64,000 nt of DNA from Janthinobacterium sp. GW456P (GCF_002127655.1 NZ_NEHB01000003.1:83047-147046); one strand, 5' to 3'. Numbered from the stretch's first letter, positions 45,169 to 53,136 are shown. The notes: generated by a model from the letters alone, not told the origin. Program-made: numbers and translations.

Positions 45169-46804
45169 ATTGGCGGCCGCGCTGGTATTGCAAACCATTC
45201 ATGAAGCGCTGCACGGGCGTAAAGGCACTGCTGAGGATATCGTCATGCGCCGCGTAATAGCGCGTTTCGATCTTCAGCAAGCCCAGCACGGTCGCATCGA
45301 GCTTGTCCGTCTGATACGGCCGGCTTTCCAGCGCGGCGCGCGCGGCCGTCGACTGCGGCGCTTGCTGGTTATCCCAGATCAACATGGGAATTTCATAGCC
45401 GCTCTTGTCCGACGCGGAATGGCCCGCATGATTGCGGCTGTAGCCAACTTCCTGCCCATGGTCGGAGACGAACAGCAAGGAGGCGGCGCGGCCGCTCTTG
45501 GCTTGCTCCGCCATGCCGATCAGGGTGCCCAGCACGTAATCGCCATAGCGGATGGCGTTGTCGTATTCGTCGCGCTGGTTGCGTATCCAGCCGGACCTGC
45601 CCTGGCTGGCCATCTGCGCGCTGACGGCGTCCTGCGCCCGGTCGAAATGGGCGAAGCGGCGGGGATAGCGCATGTCATAGCTGGGATGCGCGCCCAGCAA
45701 GTGCACGACGATCAGCTTTTTCGGCGCCGCATCGCGCAGCGCATGGGTGAATGGCTGGAACAGATTGCCATCGAAATTGTTTTCGCCGCGGCCGGTGCCG
45801 TAGTTGATGAAGTCGCTTTCGTCGGCCTCGCCCGCCAGCAGTCCGATCCAGCCATCGTTGCGCGTCTGGTTCGACACCCAGAACGTCTTGTAGCCGGCCG
45901 CCTCGGCCAGCATCAGCAAATTCGGCTTGGCCATCCACGCGTCGGGGTTGCCGATATCAGCCGGCGTGAGCATGGTCATCATCGATTCCACCGTGCTGGA
46001 CGCGGGCGAAATCACGTCATTGAAGACCAGCAGCTTCGCGCGCATGGCGTCGAGCCGGGGCGTGGTCGCGCGCGGGTAGCCGTACAGCGACATCGAGGCG
46101 CGGTTGGTGCTCTCACCTATAACGAGGATGACGGTGCGCGCGTCCTCGCCCGCATAGCGCACATTCCAGTCGCGCGGCGCGGCCATGGCCGCCGTCAGCG
46201 CATGCTGCATCGATTTCATCGCGTCCAGCTGCGCGCTGTACTGCTGGTAGCGCAGCGGCCAGAACAGGGCCGGATTTTCGCGCCGCATGGTGGTGTTGAG
46301 GTGCAGCAGCACGAGAAACACGGCCATGCCGGCGGCAAAGGCTTTTTGCGGCAGGCCCGGCGCGCTACTGGCCCGCGCCGCCTGCCGGCGCAGCAGCTGG
46401 CGGTCGGCCAGCAGCACGGCCGCCGTCACGAACACGAACCAGCCGGCCGATTGCGCCAGGGCGATGCTGTTGTGCAGGAAGAATTCTCCCGTTTCCGCTT
46501 GATCTGTCGCAAACATCGCCTGTAAAACGGCATTCGGATTGGGCCGCATGCCAAAATAGCCACGCAAAAACCCCTTGACGGCGGCATCGAGGTAAAACAC
46601 GGGCACCACGACGCGCACCAGCACGGTGATCGCGCCGGCGCCGGCATTGCCGCGCCACGCATGCAACACGCCGCCCACGCCCAGCAGGAAGGCCGCCAGC
46701 AAGACGCTCAATTTCAGGCATTCGTTCGCGCTTAACTGATCGAAGAGGAAAAACAGCAGCAGGCCAGCAATGCTGAACAGGACACGGCAAAACAGAATCA
46801 GCAT
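45167..46804 (-). CDS. Sulfatase-fold phosphoethanolamine transferase
   Basis: 545 residues from the ATG at 46804; longer readings up to a GTG at 46906 lack a good ribosome site. About five N-terminal membrane helices (to about residue 165) precede a periplasmic sulfatase-like catalytic domain. The nucleophile Thr is in VIGESTNRASMSLYGYPR. Metal ligands lie in SDHGQEVGYSRNHAGH. The family (EptA, CptA, Mcr-like) adds phosphoethanolamine to lipid A or core sugars and alters polymyxin sensitivity; the acceptor here is unknown. Standalone. Confidence 0.9.
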   Translation of the reverse strand: MLILFCRVLFSIAGLLLFFLFDQLSANECLKLSVLLAAFLLGVGGVLHAWRGNAGAGAITVLVRVVVPVFYLDAAVKGFLRGYFGMRPNPNAVLQAMFATDQAETGEFFLHNSIALAQSAGWFVFVTAAVLLADRQLLRRQAARASSAPGLPQKAFAAGMAVFLVLLHLNTTMRRENPALFWPLRYQQYSAQLDAMKSMQHALTAAMAAPRDWNVRYAGEDARTVILVIGESTNRASMSLYGYPRATTPRLDAMRAKLLVFNDVISPASSTVESMMTMLTPADIGNPDAWMAKPNLLMLAEAAGYKTFWVSNQTRNDGWIGLLAGEADESDFINYGTGRGENNFDGNLFQPFTHALRDAAPKKLIVVHLLGAHPSYDMRYPRRFAHFDRAQDAVSAQMASQGRSGWIRNQRDEYDNAIRYGDYVLGTLIGMAEQAKSGRAASLLFVSDHGQEVGYSRNHAGHSASDKSGYEIPMLIWDNQQAPQSTAARAALESRPYQTDKLDATVLGLLKIETRYYAAHDDILSSAFTPVQRFMNGLQYQRGRQ

Positions 46805-47014
46805 GGAGGCGATGGAGAGTAAGCATTGAACATGGGCAAGCCCGCGCGGACGGGCCAGCGATTGTAGCGCAGTCCCTTGCAAGTTGTACCATCGTTTCCT
46901 ACGCACTCCTGACAGAAACTGTCAGTGCTTTTCGTTATGCTTTCGTCACCAGCAGGCCAGCCAGCCTGTATTACTGTATTAATATCGATATCTCCACCTG
47001 CGACAGGACTTTTC

Positions 47015-47596
47015 ATGACACGTGCCATCACCATACTGACCGAGAACTTTGCCGATTGGGAAACCGCCCTGCTCAACTCCACGGCGCGCCTGTACTACGG
47101 CTTCTATACGCAGTTCGCCACGCCGGGCGGCTTGCCCGTCACCTCGTCCGGCGGCATGCTGGTCACGCCGCAACTGGCGCTGGAAGAGATTGTGCTCGAG
47201 GAACTCGACTTGCTGATGGTGTGCGGCGGCAGCCAATGGCAAAGCGGCAAGGCGCCCGACCTAGGCCCGTTGCTGCGCGCGGCCCGCGACAAGGGCGTGG
47301 TGCTGGCCGGCATTTGCGACGGCACGCGCGTGCTGGCGCAGGCGGGCGTGCTCGACACCGTGCGCCATACCTCCAACAGCGCTGGCAACTTGCTGGAAAC
47401 GGGCTATGCGGGCGCCGCCCTGTACCAGGACGTGCCGTGGGCCGTGGCCGACCAGCGCATCGTGACGGCACCCGGCACGGCGCCCGTCACTTTCACGAAG
47501 GAAGTCTTGCGCGCCCTGGGCATCGCCGACGACAACCTGACGGCCTATCTGGCCATGCACGGCGCCGAGCACGGCCAGGCCGCGGCAGCGCGCTAA
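47015..47596 (+). CDS. DJ-1/PfpI family protein
   Basis: 193 residues from the ATG at 47015 (AGGAC upstream); a reading from 46925 is not supported. It has a glutamine-amidotransferase-like fold: ITILTENFADWETALL at the start, LLMVCGGS near residue 68, and the nucleophile elbow LAGICDGTRVLA with Cys101. DJ-1/PfpI members act as glyoxalases, chaperones, or regulators; no specific role is assigned. Its stop overlaps the end of the convergent serine-hydrolase gene by 4 bp. Confidence 0.88.
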   Translation: MTRAITILTENFADWETALLNSTARLYYGFYTQFATPGGLPVTSSGGMLVTPQLALEEIVLEELDLLMVCGGSQWQSGKAPDLGPLLRAARDKGVVLAGICDGTRVLAQAGVLDTVRHTSNSAGNLLETGYAGAALYQDVPWAVADQRIVTAPGTAPVTFTKEVLRALGIADDNLTAYLAMHGAEHGQAAAAR

Positions 47597-49059
47597 TCGG
47601 GGGCCAGCACGCGCAGGCGCGCCACGGCGTGCGCGTTGCCCGGGTCCAGCTCCAGCGAACGGCGGTAATGCGTGACGGCCAGTGCCGTCGCGCCATCGGC
47701 CTCGTACGCTTCGGCCAGGCTGTCGTGGCCATTCGCCCCTTGCGGGTACAGTTGCACGCCCAGCTGGAAGACGGCGAGCGCCTGTTTCGGCTGCTGCCGG
47801 CCCAGCAGGCGGTAGCCCCAGGCATTCAAGTCGTCTTCGGCGGGTGCAGACAGCCCGTGCTGGCGCCGGATGGCGGCCAGTTTCTGCTCCAGCCCGTCAA
47901 AACCGGCGCTGGCCGCCTTGGTGCGCAATAAATGCGCGGCATACGCGCCGCCCCGCTGCTGGCGCAGGGCGGGAATATAAAAGCCGGCAATGGTGTCGAT
48001 CAGCTGTTCCGGCTGGCCGCCGGCCAGGTTGCTGAGAATGATGACGGCCAGGCCATCGTCCGGATACACATAGAAGGCCGAGCGGCCGCCGCCGATGCCG
48101 GCCACGGCGCGGTGGCCGTCGCGGCCGATGGTGGGCCAGCCCAGCGCCCACGGCGCCGGCTTGCCGTCATTCAAGCTGGTCGGCTGCCACAGCCGCTTCA
48201 GGCTGTCGGGCGCCAGCAGGCGGCCCGACTGCAGCGCGACCAGCCAGTTCGTCAGTTCACCCGCATTGCTGTTGATGCCTGCCCCGGCGCGCATGAACAC
48301 GGGAAAATCCTCGATCACGTTGCGGTAGCCCTTGCCGCCCCGGTCCAGCACATAGGAGCTGGCCTTGTTGGCGACGACGTCCTTCGCGTCGCCAAAGCCG
48401 CTGTGGCGCATGCCCGCCACCTCAAACTGCCGCTGCCGGATGAAGCCGGTAAACGGCTGGCCGCTCTGGCGCTCGATCAATTGCGCCAGCAACACGTAAT
48501 TGGTCTGGTTGTAGCGGTAACGCTGGCCTGGCGCGGCTTCCACGGGCAGCGCCTGCACGGCGGTCCACGCCGCAGCGGCGTCATCCGGCTGCGGCCCCAC
48601 CAGCTTGCCGCGGCGCTGGTCGAGCACATCGGGCAAGCCCGAGGTATGGTTGAGCAATTGCGTCACCGTCACGGCTTGCCAGGCCGATGGCAGCCCCGTC
48701 AGGTACTGGCCGATGGGCGCGGACAGGTCGACCTTGCCCTCCTGCACCAGCTGCATCACGGCCACGCCCGCAAACGCCTTGGTCGCCGAGTTGATGGAAA
48801 ACAGGCTGGCGTCCGTCACCGGCACCTGGTATTGCAGGCTGGCCAGGCCAAAATTGCGCTTCAGCACGACCTTGCCGTGCTGGATCACCGCCAGTTGCAA
48901 CCCTGGAATCTGGCGCTCCTGCATTTCGCTGCGCACAAACGCGGCAATCTCCTGCTGCGCGTGCGACGACCGTTGCTGGCTGGCGGAGGCGGCTACGACG
49001 CCAGCGGGAACGGCGGCAAGCGCCATGAGAAACAGGACAGACGGCAGGCATGGCTTCAA
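47593..49059 (-). CDS. Serine hydrolase (beta-lactamase class C-like) with C-terminal repeat region
   Basis: 488 residues with a signal peptide (cleaved near VVAASA). The S12 catalytic motif SxxK is Ser91-Ala-Thr-Lys94 (FSINSATKAF). The second motif, usually Tyr-Ser-Asn, reads YNQTNY at 183-188, with Gln replacing Asn, and the third is HRAVAGIGGG. The last about 90 residues (LLGRQQPKQALAVFQLG, GHDSLAEAYEADG) form TPR-like helices. Such proteins are esterases, D-aminopeptidases or peptidase-like enzymes more often than true beta-lactamases. Confidence 0.88.
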   Translation of the reverse strand: MKPCLPSVLFLMALAAVPAGVVAASASQQRSSHAQQEIAAFVRSEMQERQIPGLQLAVIQHGKVVLKRNFGLASLQYQVPVTDASLFSINSATKAFAGVAVMQLVQEGKVDLSAPIGQYLTGLPSAWQAVTVTQLLNHTSGLPDVLDQRRGKLVGPQPDDAAAAWTAVQALPVEAAPGQRYRYNQTNYVLLAQLIERQSGQPFTGFIRQRQFEVAGMRHSGFGDAKDVVANKASSYVLDRGGKGYRNVIEDFPVFMRAGAGINSNAGELTNWLVALQSGRLLAPDSLKRLWQPTSLNDGKPAPWALGWPTIGRDGHRAVAGIGGGRSAFYVYPDDGLAVIILSNLAGGQPEQLIDTIAGFYIPALRQQRGGAYAAHLLRTKAASAGFDGLEQKLAAIRRQHGLSAPAEDDLNAWGYRLLGRQQPKQALAVFQLGVQLYPQGANGHDSLAEAYEADGATALAVTHYRRSLELDPGNAHAVARLRVLAPD

Positions 49060-49129
49060 GATGCGGCTCTCGATCGTTGAAAATGGAACCGCAGCATCCC
49101 ATACCTATTTATCAACGTCAACGACAATC

Positions 49130-49474
49130 TTACTGGTCGGAAAGTTGCTCTTCCAGCCACACATCCTCGTACCCTTGCCTGTCGAGAATAAACTTGGCGC
49201 CGCTGGGCAAGGCCAGGTAATCGACCACTTGCGGCAGCATCTCGTGCAGGTGCTCTGCATGCAGGGCCTGGTAAAAGCCGCTGGCGTCGTCGTGTTCACC
49301 GCAGTGGATGAACCAGCTGATGGTGCCGTTTTCCGGCAGCACGATGCGCGTGCCGTAGATGGGCGACTGCGCCAGGCTGCCGATGGCCAGGGCCACCATG
49401 GCTTCCGGGGCTTGCGCCGGCATGCCGTATTTGTCGCAGATGCGCCGCTGTTTTTCGCTGATCAGTTCATTCAT
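49130..49474 (-). CDS. Imm33-like (DUF2185) family protein
   Basis: 114 residues. The sequence fits the Imm33/DUF2185 pattern: KQRRICDKYG at the start, GTISWFIHCGE near the middle, FYQALHAEHL, and the end YLALPSGAKFIL then YEDVWLEEQL. Imm33 members are named for polymorphic-toxin loci, but many lie, as here, without a toxin gene nearby. It forms an operon with the gene at 49482, 7 nt upstream of it. Confidence 0.75.
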   Translation of the reverse strand: MNELISEKQRRICDKYGMPAQAPEAMVALAIGSLAQSPIYGTRIVLPENGTISWFIHCGEHDDASGFYQALHAEHLHEMLPQVVDYLALPSGAKFILDRQGYEDVWLEEQLSDQ

Positions 49475-49481
49475 GGCTTCC

Positions 49482-49859
49482 TCAGGATCCGATATATTTG
49501 TAAGTCAGTCGCCATGCGCCTTCATGGCCGGACATTTCCAGGTGCAGGATCGCTTCGCCAGGCTGGCCGTCGGCCAGCAGCTGACATTCCATGCCCAGCG
49601 ATCCGGCATCGGTGGCGTACACATCGACGGACGGACGCCCTCCCTTGCCCGGCAGAAAGGCTTGCGCCAGCGGCGCAAGCGACAAGCGCTGCCGCGGCGT
49701 GAAATAACTGTCGACCATATCGCAGATTTCCCCGGCCAGCGCGGGCGGCATGGCCCAGTCCCGTTGCAGCGCAACAGGATCGCGCAAATCGAGCGCTTCC
49801 ACGAACGCCCCTGCCAGCACATGCGCCTGCCGCCGCTGGCTGTCGCTCACCGCTTCCAT
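49482..49859 (-). CDS. Hypothetical protein, partner of the Imm33-like gene
   Basis: 125 residues. I do not recognise the family. It has a helix-rich first half (RRQAHVLAGAFVEALDLRD) and a strand-rich second half ending in AWRLTYKYIGS. It lies 7 nt upstream of the Imm33-like gene on the same strand, so the two are probably made together and may act as a pair. No toxin domain is visible in either. Confidence 0.65.
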   Translation of the reverse strand: MEAVSDSQRRQAHVLAGAFVEALDLRDPVALQRDWAMPPALAGEICDMVDSYFTPRQRLSLAPLAQAFLPGKGGRPSVDVYATDAGSLGMECQLLADGQPGEAILHLEMSGHEGAWRLTYKYIGS

Positions 49860-50092
49860 GACCTGCCTCCCTTGCTGAAAGGCGACATTATAGTCCGCCG
49901 CTTGCCATCTGCGCGATCGGCTTGCCGATAATAAGCGCAGACGACCGGCGCTATAGTGCGGCGCAATAATAGCGCGCCACCGGCGAATAAAAACCCGCGC
50001 CGTTGTTTTCTATCAAATTGAAATAACGGATAAGCCCCGTTATATTTGGTGAGTATTGGCAAATATATTCGCCTGCACGATTCAGTTTCAAG

Positions 50093-50121
50093 TTGACGCG
50101 TATTTATTCTGACGCTAATAT
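50093..50121 (+). promoter_or_regulatory. Sigma-70 promoter before precursor peptide 1
   Basis: TTGACG (50093-50098) and TAATAT (50116-50121) are separated by exactly 17 bp. It lies in an AT-rich 326-bp intergenic stretch (49860-50185) that otherwise shows no gene. The same -35 and -10 hexamers with the same spacing recur before precursor 2. Confidence 0.85.
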
Positions 50122-50156
50122 CGAACGGCCATACACCATGGCATACAGCGCAAGCA

Positions 50157-50193
50157 GTACTTAACCATCACAAGAGGATAGTACAATGCAAAA
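50157..50193 (+). repeat. Leader repeat copy 1 (ribosome site and start of precursor 1)
   Basis: A 37-nt stretch from GTACTTAACCAT through the AAGAGGA ribosome site and the ATG is repeated at 50650-50686 with a single base change (TCA to TTA). It marks duplication of the whole precursor unit with its translation signals. Confidence 0.9.
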
Positions 50194-50380
50194 ACAGAAC
50201 CAACCCAAATTGTTCGCGTTTAAACTGGCTGAAAAACAGGTGCAAAAACAGGTGGCCCCCGCCACTGCCTGGAAAGTCCGCGACGGCGTCGCCGTTGCCG
50301 GCTGCAGCGCGGTCGGCAGCAATGATCAATACCGTTATACCTCGCGCATCCAGCCAAACGACAGCGGCCAGTATTGCTGA
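50186..50380 (+). CDS. RiPP precursor peptide 1
   Basis: 64 residues; start fixed by AAGAGGA 7-8 nt upstream. A leader of about 28 residues contains KLFAFKLAEK (residues 8-17), shared by all three peptides and reminiscent of graspetide leaders that dock on the ATP-grasp enzyme. The conserved core-proximal block is WKVRDGVAVAGC (29-40), then a variable Asp/Asn/Tyr-rich tail ending in Cys64. The two Cys (40 and 64) are kept in all paralogs and could form a disulfide or other link. The same operon region encodes an ATP-grasp ligase, a protease-like protein, thiol-redox proteins and an exporter, so it is read as a substrate (inference). Confidence 0.86.
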   Translation: MQKQNQPKLFAFKLAEKQVQKQVAPATAWKVRDGVAVAGCSAVGSNDQYRYTSRIQPNDSGQYC

Positions 50381-50405
50381 TCACGTCAGCTGATCACGGC
50401 AGCGC

Positions 50406-50436
50406 GATATAACCTCGCCGCAGGCGGGGTTATATC
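50406..50436. terminator. Hairpin after precursor 1
   Basis: A 14-bp stem with one G-T pair (50406-50419 with 50423-50436) and 3-nt loop, 25 nt after the precursor 1 stop. No T-run follows, so it may stabilise the peptide mRNA or act as a partial stop. The rest of the 298-bp gap to precursor 2 has only the promoter at 50594. Confidence 0.65.
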
Positions 50437-50593
50437 CAATTCCCTTTCCAGCCCTTTTGATTCCATCCGCCTGGCGTAAAGGATAATGCCAGCGCCATTT
50501 GGATGCCGATATAAATACATTGCCACATGGCGGTGTGATATTTTCTGCTCGGCATATTAATGTCAGGCCATTCAATCTTTTATTATCCACCGG

Positions 50594-50622
50594 TTGACGT
50601 GTTCTTTTTTTAAACTTAATAT
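50594..50622 (+). promoter_or_regulatory. Sigma-70 promoter before precursor peptide 2
   Basis: TTGACG (50594-50599) and TAATAT (50617-50622) have 17 bp between them, identical hexamers to the promoter before precursor 1. It lies 57 nt before the ATG of precursor 2. Confidence 0.85.
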
Positions 50623-50649
50623 TTAAAAGCCGAATCACCGGCAAAAGCG

Positions 50650-50686
50650 GTACTTAACCATTACAAGAGGATAGTACAATGCAAAA
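50650..50686 (+). repeat. Leader repeat copy 2 (ribosome site and start of precursor 2)
   Basis: Second copy of the 37-nt sequence at 50157-50193, one base different. Confidence 0.9.
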
Positions 50687-50867
50687 TCAAACCAAGCTGT
50701 TCGCCTTCAAACTGGCCGAAAAAGAAGTGGAAAAAGAAGTCAAGCAGCCATGGCAGGTGCGCGACGGCGTCGCCACGGCGGGCTGCACCTATTACGGCGA
50801 CCCTGAAGACTACAATCTGCGCGACAGTTCGCGCTTCGCGCCTAACGATACCGGCATCTATTGCTGA
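50679..50867 (+). CDS. RiPP precursor peptide 2
   Basis: 62 residues; AAGAGGA ribosome site in the leader repeat. The leader has KLFAFKLAEK at 6-15 and an acidic/basic alternating stretch (EVEKEVK). The core block reads WQVRDGVATAGC (25-36), then TYYGDPEDYNLRD and a tail ending in Cys62. The tail is the most divergent of the three, as expected for a core under diversification. It carries its own promoter, so it can be expressed apart from precursor 1. Confidence 0.86.
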   Translation: MQNQTKLFAFKLAEKEVEKEVKQPWQVRDGVATAGCTYYGDPEDYNLRDSSRFAPNDTGIYC

Positions 50868-50872
50868 TCTTT

Positions 50873-50901
50873 GCCGCGCCATGAATACAGCCCGGCGCGG
50901 C
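50873..50901. terminator. Hairpin after precursor 2
   Basis: An 8-bp GC stem (50873-50880 with 50894-50901) and 13-nt loop begins 5 nt after the precursor 2 stop. No T-run; role as in the hairpin after precursor 1 is a guess. Confidence 0.45.
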
Positions 50902-51006
50902 GGCGCCTTGCGCGATCCACTATGCAAATGGCGCCAGTTGCGGCCCGGCTTTCCGTGCGCGCGCAATGACTATGCGCGATTTAAACCATCACAGGAGGAC
51001 AGGAAT

Positions 51007-51198
51007 ATGCAGAAACAGAATCAAATGAAATTGTTCGCATTTAAACTGGCTGAGAAAAAGGAGCAGGAAAAACCTGTCCTGCCTGCGCCATGGAAGGTGC
51101 GCGATGGCGTCGCCGTGGCCGGCTGCACGGCGGTCGACAGCGAAGAGCAATACCGTTATTCGCGCGTCGGTTCGAGTGACGGCGGAGAGTTCTGCTGA
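51007..51198 (+). CDS. RiPP precursor peptide 3
   Basis: 63 residues from the ATG at 51007, preceded by AGGAGGA; an upstream in-frame ATG at 50881 lies in the preceding hairpin and is rejected. The leader has KLFAFKLAEK (8-17), the core block is WKVRDGVAVAGC (29-40), and the tail ends in Cys63 (GGEFC). Its upstream sequence no longer matches the leader repeat exactly, so it is the older or more drifted copy. An intrinsic terminator follows, before the modification enzyme genes. Confidence 0.85.
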   Translation: MQKQNQMKLFAFKLAEKKEQEKPVLPAPWKVRDGVAVAGCTAVDSEEQYRYSRVGSSDGGEFC

Positions 51199-51214
51199 TA
51201 CATACGCCAGCTGG

Positions 51215-51247
51215 AGCCTTGCCATGGCAAGGCTTTTTGTTTTCTTT
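51215..51247 (+). terminator. Intrinsic terminator between precursors and modification genes
   Basis: An 8-bp stem (AGCCTTGC at 51215-51222, GCAAGGCT at 51227-51234) with CATG loop is followed by a T-rich run (TTTTGTTTTCTTT). It lies 16 nt after the precursor 3 stop and 16 nt before the ATP-grasp start. Partial read-through would yield many peptides per enzyme, the usual economy of such loci. Confidence 0.88.
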
Positions 51248-51262
51248 CGCCGCAGGGCCCTC

Positions 51263-52276
51263 ATGCACAAACAGATCCTGATCATCAGCCATAGCGGCGA
51301 CCTGCACGCCGACCTGGTGGCATCCATCCTCGCCGACCGCGGCCATGCTCCGTTCCGTATCGATCTCGACGCCTTTCCCCGCGATTACCAGCTGTGCCAG
51401 CGCCTGCTAGGCGGCCAGGCCAGCGCGCGCCTGCGCCACTTGCCCGATGGCGACTGGCTGGACCTGCGCCAGGTGGGCGCCGTCTGGCTGCGCAAGGCGG
51501 CCGACTACGCCTACGCCAGCACCGGACTGTCCGCGCAGGAGCGCGCCTACGCGAAGCTGGAAACGGAGCAGGCCATCTTCAGCGTGCTGTACACGCTCGA
51601 TTGCTATTGGCTCAGCCATCCGCTGGCCCTGCGCGGCGCCCAATGGAAGGGCGAGCAGCTGGCGCGGGCCGCGCGCATGGGCTTTCGCGTACCCGCCACC
51701 GTGATCAGCAACGTGCCAGACGAGGTGCGCGCTTTCCGCGCAGCCGTTGGCGGCCCCATCATTTTCAAGAGCATGTCCACGCCCACCCTGGCCGCCGAAA
51801 CGGTCGAGGATGCGGACAGGGTCAGCGCCGGCATTGGCACCACCCTCGTCGACGATGCCATGCTCGACAGCCTGGATGCCGTCAGCGTACTGAGCTGCCA
51901 ATTCCAGGAATATATCGCCAAGCAATATGAACTACGGATCACCGTGATCGGCAAGCGGCTGTTTGCCGCGCGCCTGTATTCGCAGGACGATGCGCGCACG
52001 GCCGTCGATTCGCGCGACATGTCGGCGCCCATCCGCTATGAGGCGGCCACCTTGCCCGACGACCTACACGAGCGCTGCCTCGCCTTCGTGCACAGCTATG
52101 GCCTCGAGTATGGCGCGCTGGACCTGATCGTCACGCCCGAGGGTGAGTATGTTTTCCTGGAAAACAATCCCGTCGGGCAATTTTTATATGTACAACAACT
52201 GGTGCCCGCCCTGCCCCTGCTGGAAAGCGTGGCCGAGGCCCTGATCGAAGGAGCGCTATGCCACAGCCAGACCTGA
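51263..52276 (+). CDS. ATP-grasp ligase, graspetide (MvdC/MvdD) type
   Basis: 337 residues from the ATG at 51263; the in-frame ATG at 51224 lies inside the terminator hairpin and is rejected. The opening ILIISHSGDLHADLVASILADRGH and the aspartate-rich DLDAFP resemble the N-domain of microviridin ligases. ATP-binding segments include GGPIIFKSMS (about 163-172). The metal-binding end FLENNPVGQFLYVQQL matches the ExNPxGQ motif typical of MvdC/MvdD. In that family the enzyme joins Asp/Glu side chains to Ser/Thr or Lys in the precursor core. Its gene overlaps the next by 19 bp. Ring pattern unknown. Confidence 0.9.
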   Translation: MHKQILIISHSGDLHADLVASILADRGHAPFRIDLDAFPRDYQLCQRLLGGQASARLRHLPDGDWLDLRQVGAVWLRKAADYAYASTGLSAQERAYAKLETEQAIFSVLYTLDCYWLSHPLALRGAQWKGEQLARAARMGFRVPATVISNVPDEVRAFRAAVGGPIIFKSMSTPTLAAETVEDADRVSAGIGTTLVDDAMLDSLDAVSVLSCQFQEYIAKQYELRITVIGKRLFAARLYSQDDARTAVDSRDMSAPIRYEAATLPDDLHERCLAFVHSYGLEYGALDLIVTPEGEYVFLENNPVGQFLYVQQLVPALPLLESVAEALIEGALCHSQT

Positions 52277-53136
52277 GCCAGATCCCCGTCCAGCTGCGCG
52301 CACTGGAACAGACGCGCGACAGCCGGGCCATCGTCCTGGCCGCCTCGCATCTGGACATGGAGCTGCTGCCCGCGCTGTACGAGCTGTGCCAGGGCATCGG
52401 CCCCGTGGCGCGCCTCGACGTGGTGCTGCACGGGCGTGGCGGCATCGTCAACGCGGCGCGCCGCATCGCCCTGCTGCTGCGCCAGCATGCACGCCACCTG
52501 CGCTTTATCGTTCCCTTCCACTGCCAGTCGGCCGCCACCCTGCTGGCCCTGGGCGCCGATGAAATCATCGCCGGCGACCTGGCCCTGTTCTCACCCATCG
52601 ACCCGCAGCTCGACGGCGCCGACGGCGGCTCCATGTCCAGCCTGGACATCAAGGTCTTCGGCGACATGGCGCAGCAGTGGTTCGGCGTCGATGCCGGCGA
52701 AGCGCGCCAGCAGTCGTTGTCCCTGCTGTGCGGCAGCATCTTCCCCCCGTCCCTGACGGCCTTTTACCGCACCACCCTGGAGCTGGCGCAGATCGGCGAA
52801 GAGTTGCTGGCCTGGCAATTGCCAGATGCCACGCAAGAGGCGCGGCGCGCCATCGTCGCGCAATTGGTGGCTGGATACCACTCGCACAACTACGCCTTGA
52901 CGCGCGAAGAGCTGGCCCAGTTGGGCCTGAACATGGCGCGCGATGCCGATGCCGAACGGCTGGGCTGGGCCATCTCGAGGCAATTGCAGGCGCACATAGG
53001 CGGCGCGCTGCGCAGCGCGCCCGACGAACCGTGGAACGATGCGCTGCTGGCGTCGCGCGACGGCGTGCAGCTGCGGCGCCAGCGTCCGGGCGGCTTCGCA
53101 CCCCTGTGGAGCACAACAACGGGACCAGCATGCTGA
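52258..53136 (+). CDS. ClpP-fold serine-dehydrogenase-proteinase-like (SDH) protein
   Basis: 292 residues. It resembles the SDH proteinase family (ClpP/crotonase fold): RLDVVLHGRGGIVNAARRIA gives the oxyanion-type loop and CQSAATLLALGADEII holds the candidate nucleophile Ser after Gln, in place of the usual KSAGT. A helical C-terminal part follows (HSHNYALTREELAQLGL). In the locus it overlaps the ATP-grasp gene by 19 bp and the next gene by 7 bp. It is the only peptidase-like protein in the operon, and the exporter has no peptidase domain, so it may cut the leader. That is inference; activity is untested. Confidence 0.84.
   Translation: MPQPDLSQIPVQLRALEQTRDSRAIVLAASHLDMELLPALYELCQGIGPVARLDVVLHGRGGIVNAARRIALLLRQHARHLRFIVPFHCQSAATLLALGADEIIAGDLALFSPIDPQLDGADGGSMSSLDIKVFGDMAQQWFGVDAGEARQQSLSLLCGSIFPPSLTAFYRTTLELAQIGEELLAWQLPDATQEARRAIVAQLVAGYHSHNYALTREELAQLGLNMARDADAERLGWAISRQLQAHIGGALRSAPDEPWNDALLASRDGVQLRRQRPGGFAPLWSTTTGPAC

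Noticed and set aside
47593-49059. Antibiotic-resistance beta-lactamase
   Set aside because: The SxxK motif alone is shared by many esterases and peptidases; the altered second motif and TPR-like tail argue against it.
49847-50062. Minus-strand reading of 71 codons before the peptide locus
   Set aside because: It overlaps the AT-rich promoter stretch, has no ribosome site and no recognisable pattern.
50881-51198. Longer form of precursor 3 from the ATG at 50881
   Set aside because: It would place the start inside the hairpin after precursor 2 and lose the shared leader alignment; AGGAGGA supports 51007.
51224-52276. Longer ATP-grasp start at 51224
   Set aside because: This ATG is inside the terminator hairpin and adds a basic stretch not seen in the family; the ATG at 51263 begins the conserved N-terminus.
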